Shown: positions 45,748-55,173, counted from the stretch's first letter. The stretch: 64,000 nucleotides of DNA from Asparagopsis taxiformis (GCA_030407315.1 JALQPE010002214.1:1-64000); one strand, 5' to 3'. Notes: a model not told the origin generated them from the sequence alone. Made by a program: numbers and translations.

Positions 45748-46198
45748 GTGATCCATGGGTATAGGACTATTCTATTCTTCTCCAGGCTTCCACCGTAGCC
45801 GCCTCCTCCGCCTCCGTTAATGGAAAGAATATCCGAACCGCACCTCAACATGTTCTTCTTGTGATCCATGGGTACTGACATCTCACATGCTCTCCAGGCT
45901 TCCACCGTAGCCGCCTCCTCCGCCTCCGTTAATGGATCGAATATCCGAACCGGACCTGAACATGCTTTTCTTCTCATCCATGGGTACTGACATCTCCAAG
46001 ATGTGAGTCACATGTTCTCCAGGCTTCCTCCGTAGCCGCCTCCTCCGCCTCCGTTAATGGATCGAATATCCGAACCGGACCTGAACATGTTTTTCTTCTC
46101 ATCCATGGGTACTGACATCTCACATGTTGAACATGTGAGATGTCAGTACCGGAGAAGTTCTCCGGGCTTCCTCCGTAGCCACCTCCTCCACCTCCGTC
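45748..46198. repeat. Tandem repeat of about 112-125 bp, four units
   Basis: Units start at 45748, 45861, 45973 and 46098, each with CATCCATGGGTA or ATCCATGGGTACTGACATC, then CTCCAGGCTTCC, GTAGCCGCCTCCTCCGCCTC and CCGAACCGGACCTGAACATG. On the minus strand each unit has a run of GG doublets (GGAGGCGGAGGAGGCGG), which also encodes Gly-rich text in one frame. No gene is supported. The fourth unit carries the perfect palindrome. Confidence 0.85.
46108..46150. repeat. 43-bp perfect palindrome
   Basis: Left arm GGTACTGACATCTCACATG plus TT (21 bp), a single G, then the exact reverse complement. It appears to arise from the ACTGACATCTCACATG segment of the tandem repeat joined to its own inverted copy. 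Confidence 0.95.
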
Positions 46199-46661
46199 TG
46201 TGGGAATCAACACAATATCACCACTGCGTCTTACCTCACATCCACATCTCTCCGGGATGAAAACGGACGGACAACATAGGGTTTGTAGACGTTTAGAATC
46301 TTGTTAGAAAAAAGTAAACGAAAGAGAACTTCTCTTTCATTGAATGACATCTCGTCCCTGTCGCAATATGTTCCATTTTCAATTTCTCGGGTTGCACACC
46401 CATCATGGGTGATCAAGGCCTGGATCGAACCCTCCGAGGGTCTTCGATGGATAGGACAGATAGTGGAAGGCTTTTAAGCCTGTGACCAAGCGGCTATTGA
46501 TTAATCAATTAATTGGTTGGAGGAAGGAAATTACAGAGGAAATATAGCTGAGTACGGTGCTCGCGATAGCTGTTAGGTTAAAGTCAAATATGTTTTTCGA
46601 TTATTTTTCGTACGGAAATGCCTTGCAAAAGACGATCCTTTGTCGTTCTCCTGGAGGGAGT

Positions 46662-46777
46662 CCGATTGTGCCGTACGGCACACCCCCATCTCAAAAACAT
46701 GTTCACATGTGCATGTTTTTGAGAATAGCCCAAATTTTAATTCAAATCACGGTGTCTAATTTGGCCACAACGGCCCC
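46662..46777 (+). repeat. Hairpin repeat family, copy 9 of 12 (5'-truncated)
   Basis: Begins just before the palindrome. Hairpin at 46690-46723. Confidence 0.85.
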
Positions 46778-47085
46778 AGGCACCGGCCGCCGCCCCGAGC
46801 GGGGTCATCACTGGCCTCTGTAAGCACTAACTGTGAGGCTAAATGGCGCCGAAAGATGGGTCGATTGCAGGCTTCAAGCCTAAGTTATGCTAGGGAGAAA
46901 TCTTCTTCCGTGTTTCATCATGGTCCCGCCTTACTCCCTCAACAGAAACACTACTCACCCATCACGTTACTCATATTCCGTGCACTTTATATTAGTAGTG
47001 AACCCGCCTGCTTAGTTGCTGCAATGCGTGGATGTAGGCAGCACACGACCAACCTGAAATGGACGTCCGGTGGATGTCCATCTCA

Positions 47086-47255
47086 GATGCACTGCTGGCC
47101 AGCCCAGAAATTCTAAAATTTCGGGCACAAAAAATCTTGCAAAAATCAACGATTTGGGCGGGTCGATTGTGCCGTACGGCACACCCCCATCTCAAAAACA
47201 TGTTCACATGTGCATGTTTTTGAGAATAGCCCAAATTTTAACTCAAATCAGGGTG
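47086..47255 (+). repeat. Hairpin repeat family, copy 10 of 12
   Basis: Hairpin at 47191-47224. The last copy before the ParB-dioxygenase start codon, about 350 bp upstream. Confidence 0.85.
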
Positions 47256-47600
47256 TTCCCCGGATAAAGGGGTGCTCGCAGCCGCCCCAAAAGCCGCCTA
47301 GCTTGACAGCTGTAATTTTAACACATTACACATCAAGGACACTGCCTGCTTCACGCCACCTCGTCAGGTTTCGAGAGCCCGACTCGGGCCCGTTCTGAAC
47401 GGATACTCACATCTCGATTGCCTGTCTTGCATTCCAGCGGTCACGATAGGTGTGTACCTAACAAAATTTCGGTTGTATTGTGTTATTATTTCCAGCGATT
47501 GGCGTTCACGACCATTCTTCAACTTAACGTGAAACATACCATCCACATCACTCGAATACGTCAACGTCAACCATCTCTTTTCCTTTCCAACTCAACAACC

Positions 47601-48935
47601 ATGGCGGATACGCATTTCAGCAGTTTGTTTTCAACGGTTTGCGGCGATCAAGTGAGCGCGTCAGCGGAGTCGCGCGGACTCAAGCGCGGCGTCGATGTCG
47701 ACTTGTTTGCGGACGTGGACGGTGCGGCTGTGCATATTGGGACGGCTTCGGTGAGCACTGCTGGTGGCGATGTTGGCCTTCCGCGCACGCTGCACAACCA
47801 CAAGCTGCCGGAAACCGACGAGGCGGACTATATCGTCGTGCGCAACATTGCGACTAAGGACAAGTTCAAGGACCTCCCGTTCCCGTACATGTTTGATGGC
47901 GCCGAGGGACCGCCGGAGACGATGGGTGGAGCATACGCCGCGGCGTTTTACCCTTGGGATACTCGGATGATGCGCCCCGCTGCGGAGGATGGCTCTAGCG
48001 ACATTCGTACCCCTGCTGCAGCGTCAAACTTCAACGCAGCGACGAACCAGGCCAGCTCGGGACGGATGCCCAGTACCGGTCCAGCAGGCGAAATCACTGG
48101 TTCGGGGGGTACGAAGCATCCAGCACGCTCCGTCCCGGTTTCGGGAGGCACGAAGCGCCCTTCTCGCTCTGCCAGAGCCTCCAGTGGAGGCACGAAGCAC
48201 CCTGCTCGCTCCAACGTCACCGAAGCTACTACGCAGGACGTAACCGAGGTGGACGACGAACCGGAGGTGGCGGAAAGCATTCGTGAGCAGCAGGGGACGC
48301 AAATTATGGTGCCCAAGTTTGTGACGTCGGATTACGTCGGAGAAGGAGCGACTGTGTTGGTGAGGCAGCTAGTGGAACCGGCCGTGACCCTTCGGGATGT
48401 CAAAGAAGACCACGTGGAGGACCTGCGCAACAATATGTTGGCTGTGGGGTATGTGAGCTCTTCGCGTATCACTGTGACGGTGCTGAGGTCGCAGAACACG
48501 CATCTGCCCGCCGACACGCGTCTGTTCCAGAATGGCAAATTCCATGCCAATGCGAACGTGACCGTGATCGACGGACTGCATCGTCTCAATGCTATGCATA
48601 GCATTGCGGATGACTTCACGCGCCTCACCCGTATGCACAGAACCAAGCTGCCACAGGAGGCAAACCGCTTGCGCTGGGTTACTCAGCCTCTGGATGTGTA
48701 CTACCTTCGCCGCAAGGACGACAGTGATCTTCAGCCTCATGAGATCATCCACAAGAGTGCAGAGTCGAACCATACGACTGGGACGCAACTGACGGAGCGC
48801 TCCCTGGTTCGAATCTTGTCGTCCATCCAGCAGTTCATCGTACGATTGCTGTTGCAAACAACGTGGAAAACGCTGGCGACTTGCGTGAGTCTGATGTCAT
48901 CCGAACATTGTTCGAGGCGCAGTTCATGGGGATGA
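47601..48935 (+). CDS. ParB-like domain protein, 5' part of a split gene
   Basis: Starts at ATG 47601 (ACCATGGCGG context); upstream codons are open but not protein-like. Residues 1-130 are unrecognised. A linker holds three imperfect GGTK(H/R)P(A/S)RS repeats (169-204). Residues about 240-410 resemble a ParB/Srx fold: VRQLVEPAVTLRDVKEDHVE, then VIDGLHRLNAM at 322-332 matching the GxHRxxA motif, then a helical stretch (NHTTGTQLTERSLVRILSS) like the ParB DNA-binding helices. ParB-like domains bind DNA palindromes and hydrolyse CTP, or act as nucleases. After about 48840 the frame loses meaning, while the frame at 48863 continues with sensible protein. One base change, or a very short intron, therefore joins this to the next entry. 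Confidence 0.7.
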   Translation: MADTHFSSLFSTVCGDQVSASAESRGLKRGVDVDLFADVDGAAVHIGTASVSTAGGDVGLPRTLHNHKLPETDEADYIVVRNIATKDKFKDLPFPYMFDGAEGPPETMGGAYAAAFYPWDTRMMRPAAEDGSSDIRTPAAASNFNAATNQASSGRMPSTGPAGEITGSGGTKHPARSVPVSGGTKRPSRSARASSGGTKHPARSNVTEATTQDVTEVDDEPEVAESIREQQGTQIMVPKFVTSDYVGEGATVLVRQLVEPAVTLRDVKEDHVEDLRNNMLAVGYVSSSRITVTVLRSQNTHLPADTRLFQNGKFHANANVTVIDGLHRLNAMHSIADDFTRLTRMHRTKLPQEANRLRWVTQPLDVYYLRRKDDSDLQPHEIIHKSAESNHTTGTQLTERSLVRILSSIQQFIVRLLLQTTWKTLATCVSLMSSEHCSRRSSWG

Positions 48936-51535
48936 TGAATTCGACGAACACGGCTCGGCGGTGGACGCGTTTGGCTATAGCAACGCTGAAGCATCCTGTT
49001 CTCGACGACGTGTTGCGTGAGCTGAACAATTCCGAGCGCCGCAACGAGATTGGGATAACGCACCTGGACCACAAGATAGTGCGCGAGTTGCTGGAAGAAA
49101 ACTTTGTCTTCGTCTTGCGTGGTCTTTCGGAGTACTTGAACCCTGCTCATGGCGGACGTCCGGATGGACGCTTTGACGTGAACGACTTTTATACATACGT
49201 CCGTCGCGTGACTGCAATAGCAAATTCTCTGTACGCTGCGTTTGGGCGCCCAAAGAGTATTATGCGCAAGTCATTTCTGAGCACAGAGATGGCAATTGGG
49301 TCGGTTAAGCAGCCGAAGGAGTTGCAATGGCATCTCACCAATGCCATTGCAATGTATAGAGGGGACGACCGGAGCAGTGAGGTTCGAATGCGACGGAGAA
49401 CCACGCGTTTACAGGATTTGGAAACGAACTTGAAAGAGTTTTTCAATCCGACATTGAAGAAGAAGACTAAGGCTCGACGCAAACGCCGCCCTTCTGCTGC
49501 CAATGTGAGACTCACTCACAAGAAGCAGCGGAATGTCGAACATGAGCCTGCTTCGCATGGCCTCCGCCGCCGTTCACAGCGACTTCGCTCGACGGGGAGC
49601 ACACGCCTCGAGGAAGAAGAGCCGGTTGTGGTACAACAATCCGCCGGGGAAGAAGAGCAGGCCGTTGTTGATAAACCCACCGATCAACAACAAGCCACTG
49701 CTTCCGGTGATGAGGTTGACGAAGACTCCGCCCGTTCCCCCGATTCTGCCGTTGAGATTGTCCCCCAAGATAACCAAGGTGCTCGCGCGACTACTGCCGA
49801 ACAACAATCTGTGCATAACGTTTCGGACGAGGAAGAAAACAACAGTGCAGATGAGGGCCAAGTCGAAAGCAAGGGGGTCCGCGAAGTGACAATTACATTC
49901 ACTGTTCCGGAAGGAGTGGAAGTCAATGAAGACGGTTACATCGTTCGTGACTCTCCTTCTGAAGACGACCTCCTCTTCGACGACCGTATGCCGTCTCTTC
50001 CTGACGATTTCGAAGACCGAGCCGAAGGGCATCATCTGGCGCAGCGTCCCGCGGATGTCATCGCATCGGTGAGGGTTGGCTGTCTGCCCCCGATTGAGCT
50101 CAGGTTGTTATTGGAGAGTGTGGAAATCGATGAGGAGGGCAGAGAGGTGAGGTATTTGAAGCAAGTGGCGATGGACCCTGTGTTTGAGGGGCTGCATATT
50201 CCGGAACAACATCGGGCTCGTCATCTTGTTTTCGAGATCGACACCATCTATCCGATGTTTTTCGCAGCGTGGAAGATGGCTGCCAAGGCGATGTGTGAGC
50301 CTACATCGACGTTTCTACCCTCGAGGCTGGACTTCGCCCAGGTTGCGCGAATGTCTACAAGCTGGAAGGATTCGTATGAGGCCGGCACTGGTATGGCGTA
50401 CTTCCACAATTGCCGAACGGAAATCAACGAGCGAGGGTATACGGTGATGCAAAATTTCGCGGATGTAAGCTACCTCGATGCGTCGGACAAGTTCCCCTTT
50501 GACTTGGGTCTCATGGAAGAAATTCCTAACCAGGAATTGTTTGGGTACTTTTTGGGAACGTGGGAGGGTGAGGAGGTGCACAAGGACCCTGGGAACCGGA
50601 AGCTGTGGAGTCCCATTGTCAATACAGGGGACGATGAAACAGATGAGAAGAACCGGAATGAGGGGAGGGCTCGCTTCACGTCTACACGCCAGTGCCTGGT
50701 TGACTATGCAGAGAACGACGAGACGCATATCGACCGGTTCAAGTTTGTGACGCGGCGAGCCCTGCTGGATGTGTGGTTGGGAATCCTTGTCCGGCTGATA
50801 GGGCTGGAGGAGTGCGGTTTACCGGGAGAAAAACTTGTCATGCCGGCATCTGGGGGACGGTTTTTGATAACGGGAAAGGGGTGTCCTCGGCAGGTCCCAC
50901 ACAATGATTTCCCTGTTCCTCCTCGCGACCGCAAAGATCAACTTCCGGGTTACTTTGTTATTGCCAACGGAGATGACCCATTCCCTATCTGGGTGTGTCC
51001 AGGGTCCCACAAGTACGTCTTTTCCAAAGCGCTGGAATTAGATATGTACGCCAAGACGATGAAGCTGAAGAAGGTAATCGTTCCGCCACGTTCAGTCTTC
51101 ATCGGTCACGGCCATGTACAACATGCCGGGGCAGGGCATGTCGACAGAGTTGTGTCACACACGACAACGAGGTATCACACGTATTTCAGGAATGCGTCGT
51201 ATCCGATTCCCGACAATGTTTCGTTTGGTTTCATCAGGCGGTTGGGATTCGAAGAAGAGGTAATCGCCAATGCTCCGCGCCGGTCTGCAAGGCAAAGTCA
51301 ACCGGCACCTGTCAATGTTCGCCACAAGACAGTTGTTCCCATCCCGGTCAAGAAAGATGGTAGGCCGAAGACAGGGCAGCTCGGAATGATGCGGATGAAG
51401 ACGACAGAACCTCGCAAGGATGTAATGCACACACGGAGTGGGGCCCCGATAGTGCCTCTTCTGCCGGGACAACCTGGATATCTAGTTCACTATCATAGTG
51501 AGGACGAAGAGGAAGAACAGTTTTCCGACGGCTAG
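48863..51535 (+). CDS. 2-oxoglutarate/Fe(II) dioxygenase-like protein, 3' part of the ParB gene
   Basis: An 890-codon frame with no ATG at its border (first codon counted is GTG), overlapping the previous frame by 73 bp. It is therefore read as the second half of one gene of about 1300 residues. Residues 1-180 are helical; 190-360 are basic then acidic and disordered; 380-800 are globular. The active site looks like a double-stranded beta-helix dioxygenase: HND at 680-682 (RQVPHNDFP), then PGYFVIANGDDPFPIWVCPG, then a distal His at 754 or 759 (QHAGAGH) and Arg 770 (TTRYHTYF). The His-x-Asp...His...Arg layout fits phytanoyl-CoA-hydroxylase-like or TET/JBP-like enzymes. The substrate is unknown; the transposon context and DNA-binding half suggest a nucleic acid or chromatin. 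The tail is acidic. Confidence 0.7.
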   Translation: MENAGDLRESDVIRTLFEAQFMGMMNSTNTARRWTRLAIATLKHPVLDDVLRELNNSERRNEIGITHLDHKIVRELLEENFVFVLRGLSEYLNPAHGGRPDGRFDVNDFYTYVRRVTAIANSLYAAFGRPKSIMRKSFLSTEMAIGSVKQPKELQWHLTNAIAMYRGDDRSSEVRMRRRTTRLQDLETNLKEFFNPTLKKKTKARRKRRPSAANVRLTHKKQRNVEHEPASHGLRRRSQRLRSTGSTRLEEEEPVVVQQSAGEEEQAVVDKPTDQQQATASGDEVDEDSARSPDSAVEIVPQDNQGARATTAEQQSVHNVSDEEENNSADEGQVESKGVREVTITFTVPEGVEVNEDGYIVRDSPSEDDLLFDDRMPSLPDDFEDRAEGHHLAQRPADVIASVRVGCLPPIELRLLLESVEIDEEGREVRYLKQVAMDPVFEGLHIPEQHRARHLVFEIDTIYPMFFAAWKMAAKAMCEPTSTFLPSRLDFAQVARMSTSWKDSYEAGTGMAYFHNCRTEINERGYTVMQNFADVSYLDASDKFPFDLGLMEEIPNQELFGYFLGTWEGEEVHKDPGNRKLWSPIVNTGDDETDEKNRNEGRARFTSTRQCLVDYAENDETHIDRFKFVTRRALLDVWLGILVRLIGLEECGLPGEKLVMPASGGRFLITGKGCPRQVPHNDFPVPPRDRKDQLPGYFVIANGDDPFPIWVCPGSHKYVFSKALELDMYAKTMKLKKVIVPPRSVFIGHGHVQHAGAGHVDRVVSHTTTRYHTYFRNASYPIPDNVSFGFIRRLGFEEEVIANAPRRSARQSQPAPVNVRHKTVVPIPVKKDGRPKTGQLGMMRMKTTEPRKDVMHTRSGAPIVPLLPGQPGYLVHYHSEDEEEEQFSDG

Positions 51536-51845
51536 ATATCTTAACAACAACTACTTTAGCAAACAATTATCGAGAATATAATCATCTCCTTTATCACTTT
51601 CAATCTATGAACCTACTATAATGCACTTCCGTTCCATGCTTTCAAACTAGATTGTCCATTCCCTAGTGGGTTGGAGCATGATTTCCAGGACGATTCCCTC
51701 ACATCTCTAGACTCGATGGTCTATGCTAGAAATAGCAGAACAATTGGGTTTATACGTGCTTCATCGCCAACTTGCTTCTGGTAATGGGTGGACGTGCACG
51801 ATACACGATCAACCTGAAATGGACGTCCGGTGGATGTCCAACTCA

Positions 51846-52037
51846 GATGCATTCCTGGCCGGCCCAGAAATTCTACAATTTCGGGCACAAAAAAATATTG
51901 CAAAAAACATCGATTTGGGCGGTCGATTGTGCCGTACGGCACACCCCCATCTCAAAAACATGTTCACATGTGCATGTTTTTGAGAATAGCCCAAATTTTA
52001 ATTCAAATCAGGGTGTCTAATTTGGCCACAACGGCCC
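51846..52037 (+). repeat. Hairpin repeat family, copy 11 of 12
   Basis: Hairpin at 51951-51984, palindrome intact. Lies 310 bp after the dioxygenase stop codon. Confidence 0.85.
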
Positions 52038-52348
52038 CAGGCACCGGAACCGCCGCCCCGAGCGGGGTCATCACTGGCTTCTGTAAGCACTAACTGTAAG
52101 GCTAAATGGCGCCTAACGATGGGTCGATTCCAGGCTTCAAGCCTAAGTTATGCTAGGGTGACATCGTTTCCCCTGTTCCATCATGGTCCTGCCTTACTCC
52201 TCCACGACAAACACTACTCACCCATCACGTTACTCGTATTCCGTGCACTTTGTATGAGTAGTGAACTCGCCTGCTTAGTTGCTGCAATGCGTGGATGTAG
52301 GCAGCACACGACCAACCTGAAATGGACGTCCGGTGGATGTCCATCTCA

Positions 52349-52540
52349 GATGCACTGCTGGCCAGCCCAGAAATTCTAAAATTTCAGGCAGCAAAAATAT
52401 TGTAAAAAACCTTGATTTGGGCGGCCGATTGTGCCGTACGGCACACCCCCATCTCAAAAACATGTTCACATGTGCATGTTTTTGAGAATAGCCCAAATTT
52501 TAATTCAAATCAGGGTGTCTAATTTGGCCACAACGGCCCC
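52349..52540 (+). repeat. Hairpin repeat family, copy 12 of 12
   Basis: Hairpin at 52453-52486, palindrome intact. Opens the right-end module shared with 27234-29347. Confidence 0.85.
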
Positions 52541-54429
52541 AGGAACCGACCGCCGGCCCCGATCGGGGCTATCACTGGCTTCTGTAAGCACCAACTGTAA
52601 GGCTAAATGGCGTCTGACGAAGGGTCAATTTCAGGCTCAATACGCCAGGGACAGGTCTTGGTCCTTGTTCCATCATTGTCCCGCCCCGCTCTCTCACGAC
52701 CAACCTGAAATGGACGTCCGGTGGATGTCCAGCTCGATTGCATTGCTGGCCAGCCCAGAAATTCTAAAATTTCCGAAAAATCAATTTGGTGGCCCAGCAT
52801 CTCCTGTGCCGAAAATTCCAGCAGTCACTTCTGATATACTATATCGTAGTAGTAGTAGTCTAGACGTGTTTCGCACTTGTACGCATCAGGGAAGGCGTCA
52901 CGGAAGGTTGAGACTACGCTAGTTGTGTACCGCGTCGTCTGAAATAGCGAGTAGTGTTTGTTGTATAGTTGTGGAGTATGGGTCTAGTGGTTTGTAAAGC
53001 TTGCAGAACGGGATAGGGATGTGGGTGGCTCTATTTTATGAATACATGAGTACCAATATTCAGGGGTGACAAAGCGGAAAGGCATAGGCTCATACATGTT
53101 TGAGATTGCATAGTGGAGAAAATATTTACATCGAAATTTACATGGAGCAGATGGAGGTTTCAAGGATGAGGTATGAGAGGAAGAAAATTCTTCTGTGGTA
53201 TGAGGATGTGTTCTCTGGAGGGATGCAATCTTGGGATGGTACAGGGGGAGGTGGAAATGTACGGAGTGCGGGTTTAGAATGGAGTGTGATTCGGAGAGGA
53301 GTGCCGACAATCATATTATGGGGATTTGGGAGACGCTGCGGGGTGTTGGGGTAGTGAGGGCGGAGGAGGTGTTTAGGTGGGACCGTAGGAGGGTGCGGTT
53401 GAAGGCCCCGAGAGGAGGGGGTTCTAGGAAAGTGAGGAGAAAGAGGTGGGAAGGGGGGTGGCGTCTGTTCTGGCTGTGGTGAGTGGGGATGTGATGGAGA
53501 AGAAGAGGGTTATTGTATTTGGGGAGGGAGGGGAGTGGGAGGATGGGTGCGAAGTGGGGGGTTGATATGTGTTTCAGAGCGGGGAGGTTTCTGGGGAGAC
53601 GGCGGGGGAGCGGGAGCGTGGGCCAGTTGTGGTGGTGTATACGGTATCGAAGATGCGGATGGCGTGGGGGCATGGAGCAGCTGAGGGAGGGAGGGGTGGA
53701 GCAGGTCGGGTACGGGATGGGGACTGAGAGGTTTTGGAAGAGTAAGCTGCAGGGGAAGTTTGTGGAGAGGGCGAAGGAGAGGGGTTGAAGGTAGAGGAGA
53801 GAGGGTATTGAAGAACAATACGTTGCAAAGGTGATGGGGGAGAGCATGGTCGAGGAGATAGGGGGTGTTTTTGCCCTATTCGGAGGTAGTATGAGGACTG
53901 GTTATACGAAATATGTACGGTAGAGCAGAAAAGTAGGTATGGAATGGAGGTGTGCACCGTGGAAGCGGGGATAGGTAGCTAAAAATGCGTGCTAGAGTGG
54001 TATTGGGGGTGTTTGAGGTACAGTACGGAGGAGGTGAGCACCAACTGGAAGGGGGTGTGAGCGAGAGGATGAAAAAATTAAAGACAAAATTGGAGTCGAC
54101 CGACAAGGAAAAATAGAGTGGTCGCCGTGATGGATGCGGACATCCATGTCGAGCACGGCGGCAGAAATTTCTGGGCTCGAAATTTTTGAATTTCTGAACC
54201 GGCGCCCGTCTTAGGTGGACATAGACATGGCGGAAGTCCATCCCGAGGGGGACATCCGTGGTACTAGAAACAATGAATGTCGCCCTAGTAATACTAGACG
54301 TACTAGACCACATGGACGTCCGGTTCTAGGCGGACATCCAAAAATACTGGAGAACATGGACGTCCGGCTAGTAATACTAGGTGTACTAGAGGTTGTGGAC
54401 GTCCGCGTCCATTTCCGAGAACACAGACG
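52541..54429 (+). repeat. Right-end module of the 21-kb element
   Basis: Near-identical to 27410-29347. Differences include a short GGT tract here and about 30 extra bases near 53708-53738. The last 300 bp carry GGACGTCC/GGACATCC and TACTAG motifs and end in CACAGACG at 54429. Confidence 0.8.
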
Positions 54430-55173
54430 ATGCCTATGAAGCAGTCCCGTTATGGATCAGCGTTCTGCGTGTTCAGCACATCATCCCCACGTTACCAGAG
54501 CTGCAATTTCTCAGCGGTACGGGTATCATCAATCCTTAGCACAGATGTGATACAGCAGCCGATGCAGGTCAATTTCTAGACTCGTAATTTTGCACTCAAG
54601 AAGGGAGATCGGTATGGAAATTGTCCAGGCATAACAAACCGCCTGTCCTGCTCTCCTGCAGAGCAAGCTCCATCGATCCAGTCGATCAGGAACCTGACGA
54701 CATGTAGTCGGCGTTCGTTCCGGACGCGGAAAGGGCAAATTGTTGTGTGGCGTTTGCAGATTCAGTTGCAACGGGAAGCGATGGAACTTTCCGCATGGCG
54801 TTTGACTGCGGTTTATCTGAGACAGACATCGAGAGATCGGTGTTTCTGTCCAGATGAAGCTGGAGATCAATGCCGTATTTGAGCTGATAATTGGAACAAA
54901 GATTTGAAACAAATTTTCTGTGCAAATTTACGACGCGACACGGCGGAGGGTGGATAACTCAACGTTAGATGTTATTGGTTGAGCCAACACGACGACGCGT
55001 AAAATGGAAAGTACAGTGGAAGGCAGAGGGTTTCAACAGCACCACCCTCTATCTATTTGTTTTGTTTTGCACAGGTGCCCGGCGTCTGGAAAGCTCGGGG
55101 CGCCTCCTCAATGCATCCATGAGAACGTATGCCCCCTTTGTTGCCTTTGTCCATTTTCTGTCAACACTCTGCA
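54430..55173. other. Unassigned region before a solo LTR
   Basis: No recognised gene. A 127-codon minus-strand frame (54529-54912) has no family motif. The last 55 bp (from about 55119) are repeated at about 55936-55990. Confidence 0.3.

Larger units (their letters stand above)
44967..47600. promoter_or_regulatory. Divergent intergenic region between methyltransferase-SET and ParB-dioxygenase genes
   Basis: 2.6 kb between two start codons pointing away from each other. It must contain both promoters. It holds three hairpin repeats (45316, 46662, 47086), a GC-rich tandem repeat (45748-46198), a 43-bp perfect palindrome (46108-46150) and a tRNA-promoter-like A/B box pair on the minus strand (46422-46488). 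No specific promoter element can be named. Confidence 0.4.
33263..54429 (+). mobile_element. 21.2-kb Plavaka-like transposon with methyltransferase-SET and ParB-dioxygenase cargo
   Basis: Bounded by the same two kinds of termini as the 14.8-kb element: CGTCAGTGTTTTCGG at 33263 and the inverted CGTCTGTGTTCTCGG at 54429. The order is left-end repeats, transposase (+), coiled-coil protein (-), methyltransferase-SET protein (-), a 2.6-kb divergent regulatory region, ParB-like/dioxygenase gene (+) and the right-end module. Six hairpin repeats lie between or beside the cargo genes. The flanks do not show a matching target duplication: the left flank is the Gypsy-1 LTR (...GGAGCT), while the right flank is unrelated (ATGCCTATG). 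The unit may therefore be a recombinant of two elements, or its border may have been deleted. Confidence 0.75.

Noticed and set aside
46422..46500. Possible tRNA gene on the minus strand
   Set aside because: A and B box matches exist, but acceptor, D and anticodon stems do not pair. Kept only as a low-interest observation.
47418..47600. N-terminal extension of the ParB-like protein from 47418
   Set aside because: Upstream text is not protein-like. The ATG at 47601 has a favourable context and starts the sensible sequence.
48975..49253. Antisense ORFs inside the dioxygenase and methyltransferase genes (also 42039-42936, 43553-44976, 49189-50035)
   Set aside because: They are shadows of long, GC-rich coding frames on the other strand with clear domain content.
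5440..52540. CRISPR array
   Set aside because: The 12 hairpin repeats are scattered, in both orientations, without regular spacers, in a eukaryotic transposon context.
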